This document shows, piece after piece, positions 39,173 through 50,224 of a DNA stretch of 64,000 nucleotides. The DNA is from an uncultured Clostridia bacterium. GTDB taxonomy: Bacteria > Bacillota > Clostridia > TANB77 > CAG-508. Location: NCBI GenBank assembly GCA_947631185.1, contig CANRKJ010000009.1, forward strand, positions 1-64,000, in the 5' to 3' direction. Positions within the stretch are counted from its first letter, which is position 1. Every line of letters starts with the position of its first letter. Both the position numbers and the translations under genes were made by a program. The notes below the pieces were generated by a model. The model worked only from the letters and a program-made list of their open reading frames with translations. It was not told the DNA's origin and searched no databases.

Positions 39173-40243
39173 TTAAGTATTTTCAATTGCTTCAATATGT
39201 TTTTTTACCATATTTTCAATATTATATTTTTTTGAAATTTCCATTAAATAATTTTTATATTCTTCAATATTATCATAATGATTTAAATTTTTAATTTTTT
39301 GATATAAATCACCAACATCATTTGGCTTTGCTATAAATTGTGAATATTTATCTTCTAATAATTCTATTGCTGAACCACTTCCATATGTTGAAACAATAGG
39401 GCAACCAAAAGATGCAGCTTCATTTATAACTAACCCCCAACATTCTTGCCTTGATGGTAATAAAAGCATTTTACAATTTTGATATTCCTTAAATAACTCT
39501 TTTTTTTCTAAAAAAGGAATTATTTTTATATTATCTAGACAATTTAATTCTTTAGCTTTTTCTTCAAAAATTTCTGTTCTATATCCCATTCCAACAAATT
39601 TATATTTTAAGCTCTTATCTTTACTAGCTACTTCAAGAGCTATATCTAATCCTTTATAATAAAAATATTGCCCTACTACTAAAATATAATTATTTTTATT
39701 AACATTAATATTTTTTCTATTTTCTTCAATTTCTTTTGTAGTAAGTGAACTAAAATAATATGGATATATATTATTTGATTTTGTAATATTTTTTATAGCT
39801 TCAGCTGATTTTTCACTAGCTACAAAATATTTTTCTGCACCTCGTATAAAAAATTTTTTTATTTTATTTTTTAATCCACTATTTTCATTTATAAAAACTT
39901 CTCCATCAATATTCAAAGAATATTTTTTTCTAAACAGTTTCATAAATAATATTGTAATCATTTGAACAAAACTATTATAACATCCGAATATTATTGTATC
40001 ATATTTTTTATCTAAAATATATTTAAAAATTTTAAAACTAAAAGCACTTTCATTTTTTATTTTTACACCATTTAAAAATTCAATTTTATAATTACTTTTT
40101 TCAGATTTAGTCCAATTTTCATTTCTATTTTTTGATTTTCTTCTTTCATATAAAACTGTTAAATTACATTTTTTGGATAACTCATTAAAAAATTTTGTTC
40201 TATATGATACTTCAATATTAGAAATATATAATACATTTTTCAT
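39173..40243 (-). CDS. GT4-family glycosyltransferase
   Basis: YILVVGQYFYYKGLDIALEVA...LLLPSRQECWGLVINEAASFGCPIVST. Confidence 0.88.
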   Translation of the reverse strand: MKNVLYISNIEVSYRTKFFNELSKKCNLTVLYERRKSKNRNENWTKSEKSNYKIEFLNGVKIKNESAFSFKIFKYILDKKYDTIIFGCYNSFVQMITILFMKLFRKKYSLNIDGEVFINENSGLKNKIKKFFIRGAEKYFVASEKSAEAIKNITKSNNIYPYYFSSLTTKEIEENRKNINVNKNNYILVVGQYFYYKGLDIALEVASKDKSLKYKFVGMGYRTEIFEEKAKELNCLDNIKIIPFLEKKELFKEYQNCKMLLLPSRQECWGLVINEAASFGCPIVSTYGSGSAIELLEDKYSQFIAKPNDVGDLYQKIKNLNHYDNIEEYKNYLMEISKKYNIENMVKKHIEAIENT

Positions 40244-41424
40244 ATAATTTGTTTCTCCATTTGACTTTTTATGTCTTCATCAACTATTTCTTCACCTGTT
40301 TTATTTTTTAATTGTTCCATTGATTCTTTTGATAAACCATTATTGATTATAGTATTCATATCACAAGTTGAACATTTATCAAGTTCTTCTTTAGTAACTT
40401 TTCCATCTCTATAATCTCTAACTATTTTATTTTCAAACATTGAATATTTTTCTTTTTTCCAAAATCTTAAAAATTTATGTTTTATAACCCAAAATGCAGG
40501 TTTCCAAATATATTTATGCATTGCAGGACTTACAGAGCCTATCATCCAACATTGTCTATCACAATGTCTAACTTTATTTCTTACTTTATTAGCTTCTTCT
40601 GAATTCCATAGCTCATCCCAAGTTTGAGTATTTAAATTTCCCATAACCTCCTTATCTTTTGTTCCATTACAAGGCATAACATCTCCATAAGGATCTATGA
40701 AAAATGTATCAAAACTCATATCACAAGGAAGTAATCTTTTTTGTCCATATATATAATTTATTAAACCATGATTGAAATAAGCTCTAAACCATTTTTTAGG
40801 ACTATTTGAATTTAATAATTTATTAATTAATTTTTCAAACTCTTTAGCAACCATTGGTCTATCTTTTATAATGTTTTTAGCTTCTACAAAATAAAAACTA
40901 TTATGTAATGAAGCTGTTGCAAATTCCATTCCAAGTTCATTAGATTTATCATATAATGCTACTAAATCTTTAGCATTACTATCTTGAACTGTCATACCAA
41001 ATCCAACATCAGGATGTTTCATTTCTACAAGTTTTTTTAATGTTGAATATCCTTTATTAAAACCATCTTCCAATCCTCTTATTGAATTGTTTGTTTCTTC
41101 TAAACCTTCTATAGAAATTCTTATACCAACATTTGGAAATTCTTCAGCAAGTTTTATTATTCTATCAGTAAAAAATCCATTTGTTGAAATTACAATTCTA
41201 TCAGATTTTTTATATAATTCTCTAACAATATCAGGTAAGTCTTCTCTTATAAATGGCTCTCCACCTGTTATATTTGTAAAATACATTTTTGGTAATTTTT
41301 TTATTGTTTCAATAGAAATTTCTTCTTCTGGTTTACTAGGTGCTTTATATCTATTACACATTGTACATCTAGCATTACATCTATATGTAACTATTACTGT
41401 TCCATTTAATTTCTTATTTGACAT
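40240..41424 (-). CDS. Radical SAM/SPASM-domain protein
   Basis: TYRCNARCTMCNRYKAPSKPEEEI; ITGGEPFIREDL; C-terminal Cys cluster LPCDMSF, VMPCNGTKD, HCDRQCWM, KCSTCDM. Confidence 0.9.
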   Translation of the reverse strand: MSNKKLNGTVIVTYRCNARCTMCNRYKAPSKPEEEISIETIKKLPKMYFTNITGGEPFIREDLPDIVRELYKKSDRIVISTNGFFTDRIIKLAEEFPNVGIRISIEGLEETNNSIRGLEDGFNKGYSTLKKLVEMKHPDVGFGMTVQDSNAKDLVALYDKSNELGMEFATASLHNSFYFVEAKNIIKDRPMVAKEFEKLINKLLNSNSPKKWFRAYFNHGLINYIYGQKRLLPCDMSFDTFFIDPYGDVMPCNGTKDKEVMGNLNTQTWDELWNSEEANKVRNKVRHCDRQCWMIGSVSPAMHKYIWKPAFWVIKHKFLRFWKKEKYSMFENKIVRDYRDGKVTKEELDKCSTCDMNTIINNGLSKESMEQLKNKTGEEIVDEDIKSQMEKQII

Positions 41425-43669
41425 AATTTTTTTCTCCTATTTTATCCATAAATATTTTTACTAAATCACCAACATTTTTTCCCAAAGTCCTTAAAGAATA
41501 ATTTTTTAAAAAACTATTATAAGCATTTTCTGTTATTTCTTTATAAAATTCTTCATTTTCTAATTTTTTTAAAGCTTCTATAAGTTCATTTTTAGTATTA
41601 TTAATAACTAAACCATTGCACTCATTTTTAATATAATCTGATATTCCATTTACATTTGTTACAATTATTGGAACTTTTAATTGCATGGCTTGTAATATAA
41701 CCAATTGACCTGAAGATACATTTTTATCTTTTAAAGGAATTACTACACAATTTGAACTTCTTAACATTTTTATAAAATCATCTCCAAATACATTATTGTA
41801 CACATTTATATTTTTACTACTAGACTTTATTTTTAAATCTGTAATAATTTTTACATCATAATCAGTATCTTTTAATGATTTTATTAAAAAATCAAAATCT
41901 CTATTACTTCTTCCAGCAGAAATAATATATTTTTCTTTTGGATTTATTTTCTGTGATAATTCTATTGTAGGTATACCTAAATTTAAGAAAATAAATTTAT
42001 TCTTATCTATTTCAAACAATTTAGAATAATAATCTACTTCTTTTTTAGAATATACCACAATTTTATCCACGTATTTATTATCTATAGAAAATTTTATAAA
42101 TTTAAAATATAATTTTGTAAATTTACTTTTTTCTTTATAAATAAAAGTCATTATTACTAATTTATTAACTTTTTTTACTTTAAACAAATTACAATAGAAT
42201 GCATATATAATACCATAAAATTGTTGCCAAGCTACTATATTTTTATAATTTTCTCTTTTTAAAAATACAGAAAATGGAAAAGTAAAATATTTTAAATATC
42301 TTATTATATTTATTAATTTTGTTTTTCTTAAATCATTTGATTTTTTTACTTTTATTTTCCAACTTTCTTTAGTAGATATTTCTATACCATCTTTAAATTC
42401 AATCATATCTTCTACACTATTATCTGTAAGAATTATATTATCGGTATCATGTTTATACTTTTCTAAAACAATATTATAAATTCCTATTATTTTACTATAA
42501 TAATTTTCTTTTCCATAAATTTTTACTGCATCTTCTTTTGCATTATTTGAAAATTTCTTAACTAATTCATTATCATTAAATAATTGTTTCATTTTATCAG
42601 TTAATTCATCTATATCATTATATTTATAAACAAAACCATTTACATTATTCTTTACTAATTCCGGTATTCCACCAATATTACTGCCAATTACAGGTTTTCC
42701 AATAACTAGAGTTTCAATTACAGAATATGGAGAATTTTCATAACAAATTGAAGGAACAACAATAAATTTAGATTTTCTTATTTCTTCTTTAATTTTATCT
42801 GAATTCAAAAATCCAAGAATTTTAATTCTTTCTTCAAGATTATTTTCTTTTATCATTTTTTCAATTTTTTCTTTTTCCGGTCCTTCACCAGCAATATGTA
42901 ATATTCCATTTTCTAATTTAGAAAATGATTTTATTAAATTTAATATTCCTTTTTCTTCTGAAAGTCTACCAAAATATAAACAATAACTATCATCTTCTGT
43001 TTCTAAATCATAATCATTAAGTTCTATAAAATTATGTAATGAATATATTTTATTTTTTTCTATTCCATCTTGTATTAATTTATTTTTACAAAATTCACTA
43101 GGAGTTATTATACAATCAATTTTTTTATTATAAATCTTTTTAAATCTATAATAATAACCCTCCAAAGCCCCTATAATGCTTTTTAAAGTAGAAGCTTTAT
43201 TACATTTTTTCTTTATACAATTTATATATTTTCCTTTATTGCAAAGCTCACAAATTTTTTTATTGTTATCCATCATAGTAATTGCCGGACAAATTGCTTG
43301 TAAATCATGAGCAGTAAAAACTATTGGAATATTTCTTTTTTTTATAGGTTTTATGATTGAAGCTGATAATTGCCTTTGAAAATTATTCAAATGTACAATA
43401 TCAGGTTTAAAATCATCAAGTGCTTCTTCCATTTTCTTTTTATTTTTTCTAGAATAAATTACATCTAATGCTTTTAATTTACTTCCATTATTTAAATCAA
43501 TTGGCTCTACAAAATATTCTTTATCTCCAGTTTTTATATTTTTCTCATCTTTCATAGAAAAATAAGCTACTTCATGACCATGTTCTTTTAAAAGTTGCCC
43601 TAATTCAAAATAATATTTTTCACTTCCACCTTTTAAATAATGAAATTTATTTACTAATAATATTTTCAT
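41414..43669 (-). CDS. Tandem fusion of two GT4-type glycosyltransferases
   Basis: First: KFHYLKGGSEKYYFELGQLL...YFGRLSEEKGILNLIKSF...NSPYSVIETLVIGKPVIGSNIGGIPE; second: YIISAGRSNRDFDFLIKSL...SSGQLVILQAMQLKVPIIVTNVNGISDYI. Confidence 0.88.
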   Translation of the reverse strand: MKILLVNKFHYLKGGSEKYYFELGQLLKEHGHEVAYFSMKDEKNIKTGDKEYFVEPIDLNNGSKLKALDVIYSRKNKKKMEEALDDFKPDIVHLNNFQRQLSASIIKPIKKRNIPIVFTAHDLQAICPAITMMDNNKKICELCNKGKYINCIKKKCNKASTLKSIIGALEGYYYRFKKIYNKKIDCIITPSEFCKNKLIQDGIEKNKIYSLHNFIELNDYDLETEDDSYCLYFGRLSEEKGILNLIKSFSKLENGILHIAGEGPEKEKIEKMIKENNLEERIKILGFLNSDKIKEEIRKSKFIVVPSICYENSPYSVIETLVIGKPVIGSNIGGIPELVKNNVNGFVYKYNDIDELTDKMKQLFNDNELVKKFSNNAKEDAVKIYGKENYYSKIIGIYNIVLEKYKHDTDNIILTDNSVEDMIEFKDGIEISTKESWKIKVKKSNDLRKTKLINIIRYLKYFTFPFSVFLKRENYKNIVAWQQFYGIIYAFYCNLFKVKKVNKLVIMTFIYKEKSKFTKLYFKFIKFSIDNKYVDKIVVYSKKEVDYYSKLFEIDKNKFIFLNLGIPTIELSQKINPKEKYIISAGRSNRDFDFLIKSLKDTDYDVKIITDLKIKSSSKNINVYNNVFGDDFIKMLRSSNCVVIPLKDKNVSSGQLVILQAMQLKVPIIVTNVNGISDYIKNECNGLVINNTKNELIEALKKLENEEFYKEITENAYNSFLKNYSLRTLGKNVGDLVKIFMDKIGEKNYVK

Positions 43670-43675
43670 TAATCT

Positions 43676-44789
43676 TTATTTCTCTCCATACAATTTTTCA
43701 GTTTTCTTCACAACTTCATCCCAATTATATTTATTCAAAACATAATTAGAAATTTCATCTGCTGTTTTAGTGTATTTTTTATTTAAGCAATCTTCTAATT
43801 TTTCTTTTAAATCATTTATATCGCTCTTTTTGAAGGATATTCCTTTATTTTCAATTACTTGTAAATTTTCTGGAATATCACTTACTAAACAATTTTTTCC
43901 ATAGCTCATTGCCTCTAAAAGTGAAATAGGCATTCCTTCTACATCACTAGGTAAACAATATAAATAACAATTTGAAAATAATTCTTCTAAATCTTCTCCT
44001 TGAACAAAACCTGTCATAATTATTCTTTCATCAGTATTAACTTTTTCTTTTATTTGTTCAAGATAATCATTTGTATGACTTGCGCCACCAGCTATAACTA
44101 ATTTTTTATTAGTGTTTATATTCTTATATGCTTCTATTAAATAATCTATTCCCTTTTCTGGGACAATTCTTCCTAAATATAAAATATAACTATTTTTTTC
44201 CAATCCATATTTTTCCTTGATAAGTTTAGGTTCTCTTAATTCTGGTTTTGTAACACCATTCGGAATAAAAATAGTTTCACGATTATATGTATCTTTAAAA
44301 TATTTTTGTACACTTTCAGATAAAACTATAATTTCATCTGCATATTTTACAGCCATTTTTTCTCCAAATTTTATATATTTACTAGCAAACCCTCCCCATT
44401 TAGAACGCTTCCAATCTAATCCATGAATTGTAACAACAATTCTTTTCTTAAAAAGTTTAGGAATCCATAACATTCCACAACTCCCGTTCTGCATGGTAAT
44501 GTAAGCAATCATAATGTTTAAAACTAGCTATTATACTCGCAAAAAAAGAATAGATTAATGCATCTAATCCTTTCTTATTAATAGTAAATATTGTTTTTAT
44601 TTTAGCTCCATTATATTCTTTAATTTTTTTAGTTTTTATATTTTTATCAGCAATATTATTTCCTTTTCTATTATATACATCAACTTCTATTCCATCTTTA
44701 ACTAGTCTACTAGCCAGTTCGCTTACAACAATTTCTACTCCACCTTCACGAGAAGGAATTCGCTTGTGCCCTATCATCGCTATTTTCAT
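43676..44789 (-). pseudogene. DUF1972-type GT4 glycosyltransferase split by a 1-nt frameshift
   Basis: ORFs 44457..44789 (MIGHKRIPSREGGVEIVVSELASRL...HYHAE) and 43676..44512 (GSCGMLWIPKLFKKRIVVTIHGLDWKRSKWGGFASKYIKFGE...) join if one base near 44486 is removed. Confidence 0.85.
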
Positions 44790-45021
44790 TTATGATTATA
44801 CAGCTCCTTTACACTAATAACTATATAGCTATATTTTTAAAATATCATTTATTAATATTATTTTTATTTACAATTCTTATCTAGTTTACCATAACATAGC
44901 TATAAATTCAAGTATTTTAATAATATTATTACAATATTTATTGTAATTTTTTTTTAAAAATATTGATAATTTTTTTTATTAGCTATATACTAAATTATAT
45001 TTAATTTTATGGAGGTAACAA

Positions 45022-45690
45022 ATGAAAAATAAGAAATTTTTATTAGGTATTGTATTAGGAATAATTGTAGCTATTATATTAGCTGTCGTAGTTTTTTTGT
45101 TGGTAAGAAATACTAAAGGAAAAACAATAAAAATAGTTGAAAAATCATTAGAATGTTCAAATTATACTATGGAATATAATAAAGATAAAGAAAATATTAA
45201 AGTTCAATATAAGGATAATTATTATATGATTAAATCAGACATAGAAGAATCTCAAACTTATTTTGTTTATGAAGATGTAAATAATGATGAGTTTATAATA
45301 GGTGATGACAATTATGCTTTAATTGGTAAATTATCAGAACATAAAAATGATGAAAACTTAGAATATCTTGAATCATTCTCAAGCGTAGCTCTTAAATATT
45401 TAAACTCTGAAGATTACGAATATTCTTATGAAGGTAAAACAAAAATCGATAATGAAAAATGTATTATAATTAATTTAAAACAAAAAGATCCTGAAAAGGT
45501 TTCAAGTGATCCATACCAAATTAAATACACAATCAATAAAAAAACCGGTTTTGTTAATAAAGTAGAAAAATTTGATAAAGAAGGAAATAGCACTTCAACT
45601 ATTGATGTTAAAATTACTTTAAATAATGTAACAGACGAAGATGTTAAAAGACCTGATTTGAATACTTTTAAACAAACACTAAACTTTTAA
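45022..45690 (+). CDS. Membrane-anchored extracytoplasmic protein
   Basis: N-terminal TM (FLLGIVLGIIVAIILAVVVFLLV) and a soluble beta-rich domain; GGAGG upstream. Confidence 0.65.
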   Translation: MKNKKFLLGIVLGIIVAIILAVVVFLLVRNTKGKTIKIVEKSLECSNYTMEYNKDKENIKVQYKDNYYMIKSDIEESQTYFVYEDVNNDEFIIGDDNYALIGKLSEHKNDENLEYLESFSSVALKYLNSEDYEYSYEGKTKIDNEKCIIINLKQKDPEKVSSDPYQIKYTINKKTGFVNKVEKFDKEGNSTSTIDVKITLNNVTDEDVKRPDLNTFKQTLNF

Positions 45691-45734
45691 AAATTTTTAT
45701 ACAGGAAAATTCGAAGAACTTTATATTATATAAA

Positions 45735-45768
45735 AAATCACCTCGATATCAGAGGTGATTTTTTATAT
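45735..45768. terminator. Terminator
   Basis: AAAAATCACCTCGATATCAGAGGTGATTTTTT. Confidence 0.85.
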
Positions 45769-45772
45769 TTAT

Positions 45773-47125
45773 CTATTTTCTCAACATTATATTTATTTTT
45801 TCAAAAAATTCTTTATTATTTTTCGAATCTATCATAAGTCTCATAAGTTTTTCTGTAAATTCAGCATTTGAAGTATTAGACATAGCTCTTCTCAATGAAT
45901 AAATTACAGATAATTCTTCTGAACTAAGTAATAAATCTTCCCTTCTAGTTCCAGATTTATAAATATCTATTGCTGGGAAAATTCTTTTTTCTGCCAAACT
46001 TTTATCCAAATGAACTTCCATATTTCCTGTTCCTTTAAATTCTTCAAATATTACTTCATCCATTCTACTTCCAGTGTCTACTAATCCTGTAGCTAATATT
46101 GTAAGACTTCCTGCATCTTCTGTATTTCTTGCTGCTCCAAAAAATCTTTTTGGCTTATGTAAAGCTGCTGGGTCAAATCCACCAGATAAAGTTCTACCTG
46201 ATGAAGGAACAACTAAATTATATGCTCTAGCAAGTCTTGTAATACTATCTAATAATATTACAACATCCTTTTTTTGCTCTGTTAATCTTTTGGCTCTTTC
46301 TAAAACCATTTCAGCAACTTTAACATGATGTTCTGGTTGTTCATCAAATGTTGAATAAATAACATCTCCTTTTATTGAACGTTTCATATCAGTAACTTCT
46401 TCTGGCCTTTCATCTATAAGTAATACAATTAAATCAACTTCTGGATTATTTTTAGTAATACTATTTGCAATTTTTTTAAGCATTGTTGTTTTTCCAACTT
46501 TAGGTGGAGCAACTATTAAACCTCTTTGTCCTTTTCCAATAGGACAAAGAATATCCATCAATCTCATAGTATATTCTTCTTTAGTTGTTTCAAGTACTAG
46601 TCTTTTATTTGGATAAATAGGAATTAAATCATCAAATTTTTTCCTCTTCATTGCTTTTTCAGGATGTTCACCATTTACTTCACCAACAAAAATCAAAGCA
46701 GGAAATTTTTCACCCTCTTTTGGAACTCTCATTATTCCTTTTACTTTATCACCTGTATCTAATCTAAATCTCTTAATTTGAACAGGTGATACATATACAT
46801 CTTTAGGAGTAGATAAATAATTGTCTCCTCTTAAAAAACCGTATCCATCAGGTAATAATTCTAATATTCCCTCAACATAATAATCATCTTCACTAGTTAT
46901 TTTATAACCAAGATTATTATCATTATTATCTTTTGTAACTGACTCATTATTAATTGAAGTACTATTTTCTTTTTTTACATTTTCATTAGAAACTAATTTA
47001 ACATTTTTTTGAGCTTCTTCAACTTTTTTTATTAATTCGCTTTTTCTTAATTTTGATATTCCTTCAATATCAAGCTCTTTTGCTAAATTTCTTAATTCAA
47101 CTAATGACTTTTTTTCTAATTCCAT
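45773..47125 (-). CDS. rho: Transcription termination factor Rho
   Basis: [82 protein letters not shown]. Confidence 0.98.
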   Translation of the reverse strand: MELEKKSLVELRNLAKELDIEGISKLRKSELIKKVEEAQKNVKLVSNENVKKENSTSINNESVTKDNNDNNLGYKITSEDDYYVEGILELLPDGYGFLRGDNYLSTPKDVYVSPVQIKRFRLDTGDKVKGIMRVPKEGEKFPALIFVGEVNGEHPEKAMKRKKFDDLIPIYPNKRLVLETTKEEYTMRLMDILCPIGKGQRGLIVAPPKVGKTTMLKKIANSITKNNPEVDLIVLLIDERPEEVTDMKRSIKGDVIYSTFDEQPEHHVKVAEMVLERAKRLTEQKKDVVILLDSITRLARAYNLVVPSSGRTLSGGFDPAALHKPKRFFGAARNTEDAGSLTILATGLVDTGSRMDEVIFEEFKGTGNMEVHLDKSLAEKRIFPAIDIYKSGTRREDLLLSSEELSVIYSLRRAMSNTSNAEFTEKLMRLMIDSKNNKEFFEKINIMLRK

Positions 47126-47195
47126 AAAATTCTCCTTTTATTTTCAATTTTTAGGAATTAATTTTTTAATCCCCCACTTTTTATAATAAATTTTA

Positions 47196-47477
47196 TCATT
47201 TGCTTATATCAATATAAACTCTCTCATTTGGAAAATACATATCTAATTTATTTCTAGCAATGTCTTCAATATAATCTGGAGAATTAACATTTTCTTTCAT
47301 TGACACTAATTCATCTTTTTTTTCTTTTTTATTTTCTAATTCACCAGTATAATATACAATCTGCTTGTTATATGAATTTAATTTTATTTGTTGTTTTATA
47401 AGTATAGAAAAAGAATAAATTATAAAAATAATTAAAAATAAAATATATATTTTTTTAGTAGATATAATTTTTTTCAT
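47196..47477 (-). CDS. divIC: Septum formation initiator family protein (DivIC/FtsB-like)
   Basis: N-terminal TM, coiled coil, PDYIEDIARNKLDMYFPNERVY; next to yabQ/yabP. Confidence 0.85.
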   Translation of the reverse strand: MKKIISTKKIYILFLIIFIIYSFSILIKQQIKLNSYNKQIVYYTGELENKKEKKDELVSMKENVNSPDYIEDIARNKLDMYFPNERVYIDISK

Positions 47478-47546
47478 GTTAAATTCCTCCTGATTTTATA
47501 TGTTTATTAATACATTTGCTAATCCAAATATGAAAATTCAAATATA

Positions 47547-47960
47547 TTATGACTTATTCTTCATTTTTATTTTTTCAAATCTAATCTTTTGTGAAATATT
47601 TATAAAAATTTTAAGTGGAATTTTAATTATTCGAATAAAACATAATATGAATTTTTTTAGAAAATTTAAAATTACTTTAAATATTATAGCACATAGATTT
47701 CCTATTGTCAAAATATATGTTAGTATTCCAAAAATAATAGCTATAAAAATATAAAACCTTATTTCTCCTGAAGAAAAAATTATTATGCTTTTTAAAAACA
47801 TCACTCCAACAATAATAAAAAATATAAGATCTTCTATATATGTTATAAAATTATTTGTTTTTATAGTTTTTCTTAATGCTCTAAAAAAATCAAATATAAA
47901 TGCTGAAAGGATTCCTAAAATAAAAAATGCTAAAAATATTTTGCTTTGACTATATATCAT
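47547..47960 (-). CDS. yabQ: Spore cortex biosynthesis protein YabQ
   Basis: Multi-TM protein (FDFFRALRKTIKTNNFITYIEDLIFFIIVGVMFL); synteny with yabP and divIC. Confidence 0.85.
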   Translation of the reverse strand: MIYSQSKIFLAFFILGILSAFIFDFFRALRKTIKTNNFITYIEDLIFFIIVGVMFLKSIIIFSSGEIRFYIFIAIIFGILTYILTIGNLCAIIFKVILNFLKKFILCFIRIIKIPLKIFINISQKIRFEKIKMKNKS

Positions 47961-47968
47961 CTTATCTC

Positions 47969-48259
47969 CTATTTAAAAATTTTGCTAAATAATCCTGAAC
48001 TCTTCTTACCATATTCGGTATTCGAATATGAAAGACTTTGAATTAATCCATCAACTATAACTTCTTCTGAATCCAAATTTAACTTATTGACTCTGAGTTT
48101 TTCACCCTTAACAGTAAGTAATCCCAACTCTGTTTCTAAAAGAATAAGTTGATCATCAAAACTCAATACATCTAATACACCAGAAATATTTAATTTTTCT
48201 CTATTTTCTAAAATAAGATTTTGAATCACATTTACATTTGCATTTTTGTCTTCAACCAT
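47969..48259 (-). CDS. yabP: Sporulation protein YabP
   Basis: NLILENREKLNISGVLDVLSFDDQLILLETELGLLTVKGEKLRVNKLNLDSEEVIVDGLIQSLSYS. Confidence 0.92.
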   Translation of the reverse strand: MVEDKNANVNVIQNLILENREKLNISGVLDVLSFDDQLILLETELGLLTVKGEKLRVNKLNLDSEEVIVDGLIQSLSYSNTEYGKKSSGLFSKIFK

Positions 48260-48298
48260 AATATAAAAATCTCCTTTTATAAAGTTCTTTATATTAAT

Positions 48299-48799
48299 CT
48301 ATTCAGAGATTTTTTTATTATGATTCTTTTTTTTGAATTTTGTTTTTATATTTTTAAATAACTGAATCTTTGATATATATCTAGATTCGCGAAAAACGAT
48401 ATATCTATTTATAATATAACTTAATATCATCACAATCACCATAGAAATTAGTTTCATAATTAATTCTTCAAACTTAAAAATGTCTACAGTTACTTTTAAT
48501 ATCACAGTTTCAATAATAAGAAAAAATATTCTTGCAAGTATAAAATTCACATATTCTTTTAAAACTATATTTCTCCTTTTGCTTTTATATGTAATTAGTT
48601 TGTTAGAGCCAAATGCAAATGTTTCTGCAATTATCCACGAAATTATATTGCTTACTACTATACTAAATCCAAAAAAATTTACAAATATAGCATAAGTAAT
48701 ATAATCTAATATAGCTGTAATTAAACCAAAAATTCCCTTTGCACCACTTTTAATTGATTTAGTAAAAAAAGTTATTATAGTTAAAAAAAAATTTAAAAT
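48299..48799 (-). CDS. GtrA-family membrane protein; start codon unclear
   Basis: Frame open upstream of the called GTG: ILNFFLTIITFFTKSIKSGAKGIFGLITAILDYITYAIFVNFFGFSIVVSNIISWIIAETFAFGSNKLITYKSKRRN...RYIVFRES; AAAGGAG at its 5' end but no ATG/GTG/TTG. Confidence 0.65.
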   Translation of the reverse strand: MLNFFLTIITFFTKSIKSGAKGIFGLITAILDYITYAIFVNFFGFSIVVSNIISWIIAETFAFGSNKLITYKSKRRNIVLKEYVNFILARIFFLIIETVILKVTVDIFKFEELIMKLISMVIVMILSYIINRYIVFRESRYISKIQLFKNIKTKFKKKNHNKKISE

Positions 48800-48903
48800 T
48801 TTAACTCTCTCCTTTTCTATCTTTTTTATTATTATAGGAAAGTTTATAAAACTTTCCTATAATATAAAGATTTCACAAAATATTATTTGCATTTTATTAA
48901 AAA

Positions 48904-50115
48904 TTAGTCATTAAAAAATTTATCATGAATTGCTTTAACAGCTTTATTAGCATCATTAGAATTAACTAAAACTGATATTTTAATTTCTGAAGTAGATACC
49001 ATATGAATATTAATATTATTTTCATATAAAGCTTCAAACATATCAGCAGCAACACCTGGTTTATTTGCAATTCCCACTCCTATAATTGATACTTTAGATA
49101 AATTTTCACTATGAAGAATTTCTTTTGCATGAAGAAGTTCTTTATTTTCTTCTAAAATATTTAGAGTTTTATTTAAATCACTCATTTTTACAGTAAATGC
49201 AATATCTTTTGTTACATGTTCACCAAAAGATTGAACTATAACATCAACATTAATTTTATTATCTGATAAGATTTTAAATAATCTATATGTTCTACCAATT
49301 TGGTTATCAATTCCAGCAACGGTTATTCTAGAAATATAATCATCTTTTGTAACACCATTTATAAATAAATCTTCAAGATTTTTTTGACTCTTAACTAATG
49401 TTCCTATACTATTTTTTTCAAATGTTGATTTTACATAAAGAGGAACATTATATTTTTCGGCAACTTCTACACATCTATTATGAAGGACTTTTGCTCCTTG
49501 GCTTGCAAGTTCTAACATTTCTTCATAACAAATTGATTTTATTTGCTTAGAGTTTTCTACAATCCTTGGATCAGCGGTAAATACACCATCAACATCAGTA
49601 TAAATATCACATTTTTCTGCTCCTAATGCAACAGCTATTGACACAGCAGTAGTATCTGAGCCACCTCTACCAAGTGTGACAATTTCTCCTGCTTCATTTA
49701 TTCCTTGAAATCCAGCTACAACAACAATATTTCCGGCATCTAATAATTCTAATATAGTATCTTTGTGAATATATCTTATTCTTCCATTTGTATGTTCATT
49801 ATTAGTAATTATAGGTATTTGCCATCCAGTAAGAGATATTGCATTATATCCTTTTTTCTGAAGTAACATAGTAAGTTTGGCTATAGTTATTTGTTCACCA
49901 ACAGAAACTAAAACATCATGTTCTCTTTTTGAAGGATTCTTTGTTACCTCTTCTTCCTCGAATATTAATCTATCTGTTGTTTTTCCCTGAGCAGAAACAA
50001 CCACTACAACTTCATTATTCTTGGTAACTTCATCAATTATATGTTCTGCTACCATTTCTAATTTATTAACATCTGCTACAGAACTTCCACCAAATTTTTG
50101 TACAATAATTCCCAT
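48904..50115 (-). CDS. lysC: Aspartate kinase
   Basis: VQKFGGSSVADVNKLEMVAEHI; TLGRGGSDTTAVSIAVALGAEKCDIYTDVDGVFTADPRIV; C-terminal ACT domains. Confidence 0.97.
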   Translation of the reverse strand: MGIIVQKFGGSSVADVNKLEMVAEHIIDEVTKNNEVVVVVSAQGKTTDRLIFEEEEVTKNPSKREHDVLVSVGEQITIAKLTMLLQKKGYNAISLTGWQIPIITNNEHTNGRIRYIHKDTILELLDAGNIVVVAGFQGINEAGEIVTLGRGGSDTTAVSIAVALGAEKCDIYTDVDGVFTADPRIVENSKQIKSICYEEMLELASQGAKVLHNRCVEVAEKYNVPLYVKSTFEKNSIGTLVKSQKNLEDLFINGVTKDDYISRITVAGIDNQIGRTYRLFKILSDNKINVDVIVQSFGEHVTKDIAFTVKMSDLNKTLNILEENKELLHAKEILHSENLSKVSIIGVGIANKPGVAADMFEALYENNINIHMVSTSEIKISVLVNSNDANKAVKAIHDKFFND

Positions 50116-50224
50116 TTATACTCATTCCTTTTTAAAGTACAATTTAACTTGTACTCTTTATAAATATAACATTTAAATTTAAATATTATACTATATTATA
50201 TTCATTTTATATATTTAAAGCCAC

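Noticed and set aside
50116-50224. Lysine riboswitch or T-box upstream of lysC
   Set aside because: Only ~110 nt separate prfB and lysC; only a short AGTACAA/TTGTACT hairpin is visible.
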